Below, one piece after another: positions 63,783 to 64,000 of a stretch of 64,000 nt of DNA. A program made the translations under genes and the position numbers. The DNA lies in NCBI RefSeq assembly GCF_905475395.1, contig NC_058338.1, forward strand, positions 36,710,935-36,774,934. Direction: 5' to 3'. How positions within the stretch are numbered: position 1 is the stretch's first letter; each line of letters opens with the position of its first letter. The stretch comes from Chrysoperla carnea. Its lineage: Eukaryota > Arthropoda > Insecta > Neuroptera > Chrysopidae. The notes under the pieces are model-generated. The model saw nothing but the letters and a program-made list of their open reading frames with translations, did not search any database and was not told the DNA's origin.

Positions 63783-63849
63783 ACCACACCAGGATACGAA
63801 CCAGCATACCTTGGTATAAGAGGCAAGTGCTATACCCACACAGCCACCC
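63783..63849 (-). pseudogene. tRNA-like module, right palindrome arm
   Basis: Inverted copy of 59893-59960 with a handful of changes. The minus strand again gives GGGTGGCTGTGTGGGTATAG and GCTGGTTCGTATCCTGG. Preservation of this module in both arms is what makes the palindrome notable. Confidence 0.5.
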
Positions 63850-64000
63850 AGCTTATATTTCAGGATATAATTAACTTAATACTAACCTTCACTAAAAAAT
63901 TAATTAATTCATAATCTTATTCTGAAAGAAAAAATAGGATAGAATATTTATAAAATAAAACAAAATTTAAAATTTATATCACGAATTTTATTTGTTTATT

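Larger units (their letters stand above)
59743..64000. mobile_element. Large imperfect palindrome, probably a composite element cut by the window edge
   Basis: Outer arms 59743-60135 and 63607-64000 are inverted copies across nearly 400 bp. For example CCCGCCCACTTGCTATAAAT on the left is ATTTATAGCAAGTGGGCGGG on the right. Inner arms 60461-60727 and 62641-62857 are also inverted (AGCTCCGCGATCTTAGCACC against its complement). All pairs centre at about 61.66-61.87 kb, so this is one structure. The right arm still matches at the last base, so the true end is outside. Between the arms are a family A repeat, tRNA-like pieces and small foldbacks. No transposase is seen. It may be a non-autonomous element with long inverted ends, or an inverted duplication. 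Confidence 0.7.

Noticed and set aside
59743-64000. CRISPR array or bacterial insertion sequence
   Set aside because: Repeats are inverted or irregularly spaced, the neighbours are spliced insect genes, and no Cas or transposase frame is present.

Overview
The window is nuclear DNA of an insect: very AT-rich, with spliced genes whose introns have GT...AG borders and a heavy load of short foldback transposons and dispersed repeats. The best taxonomic pointer is a cytochrome P450 of the insect CYP4G subfamily. I cannot name the order or species from the sequence alone.

Four protein genes can be supported, all in the right half. (1) A VRK1/NHK-1 (ballchen-type) nuclear kinase, six coding exons, + strand, 34724-40409, predicted 713 aa. 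(2) A CYP4G P450, eight coding exons, + strand, 49900-53637, predicted 567 aa, with a TATA-box promoter about 280 bp upstream. (3) An F-box protein with a C-terminal FBA domain, two exons, + strand, 55548-57615, predicted 334 aa. (4) mago nashi, one intact exon of 147 codons, - strand, 58462-58905, convergent with the F-box gene. All splice joins were checked by hand for phase, and the summed exon lengths are multiples of three. The genes are independent, not an operon: chromatin kinase, cuticular hydrocarbon synthesis, ubiquitin ligase adaptor and exon junction complex core.

The left 34 kb hold no gene I can support. They carry mobile-element debris: a dispersed ~0.55-kb repeat (seven long copies and one fragment in the whole window), a hAT element with 11-bp perfect inverted ends and the C-terminal remnant of its transposase, a Helitron-like 3' end, a degenerate 5S rRNA copy, a possible LINE remnant and many foldback (MITE-like) hairpins. 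Transposon insertions also sit in VRK1 introns 3 and 4, CYP4G intron 2 and the F-box intron, and a foldback lies in the CYP4G 3' UTR.

The right end (about 59.2 kb to the edge) is the strangest part. It is a large imperfect palindrome with arms at 59743-60135/63607-64000 and 60461-60727/62641-62857, centred near 61.7-61.9 kb and cut by the window edge. It carries mirrored tRNA-like modules in its outer arms, further tRNA-like modules inside, and at least four small foldbacks bounded by a shared AGGAGAACATG terminus. This is my best candidate for something undescribed. The F-box intron insertion is the second: 12-bp perfect inverted ends, flanked on both sides by an 88-bp direct repeat.
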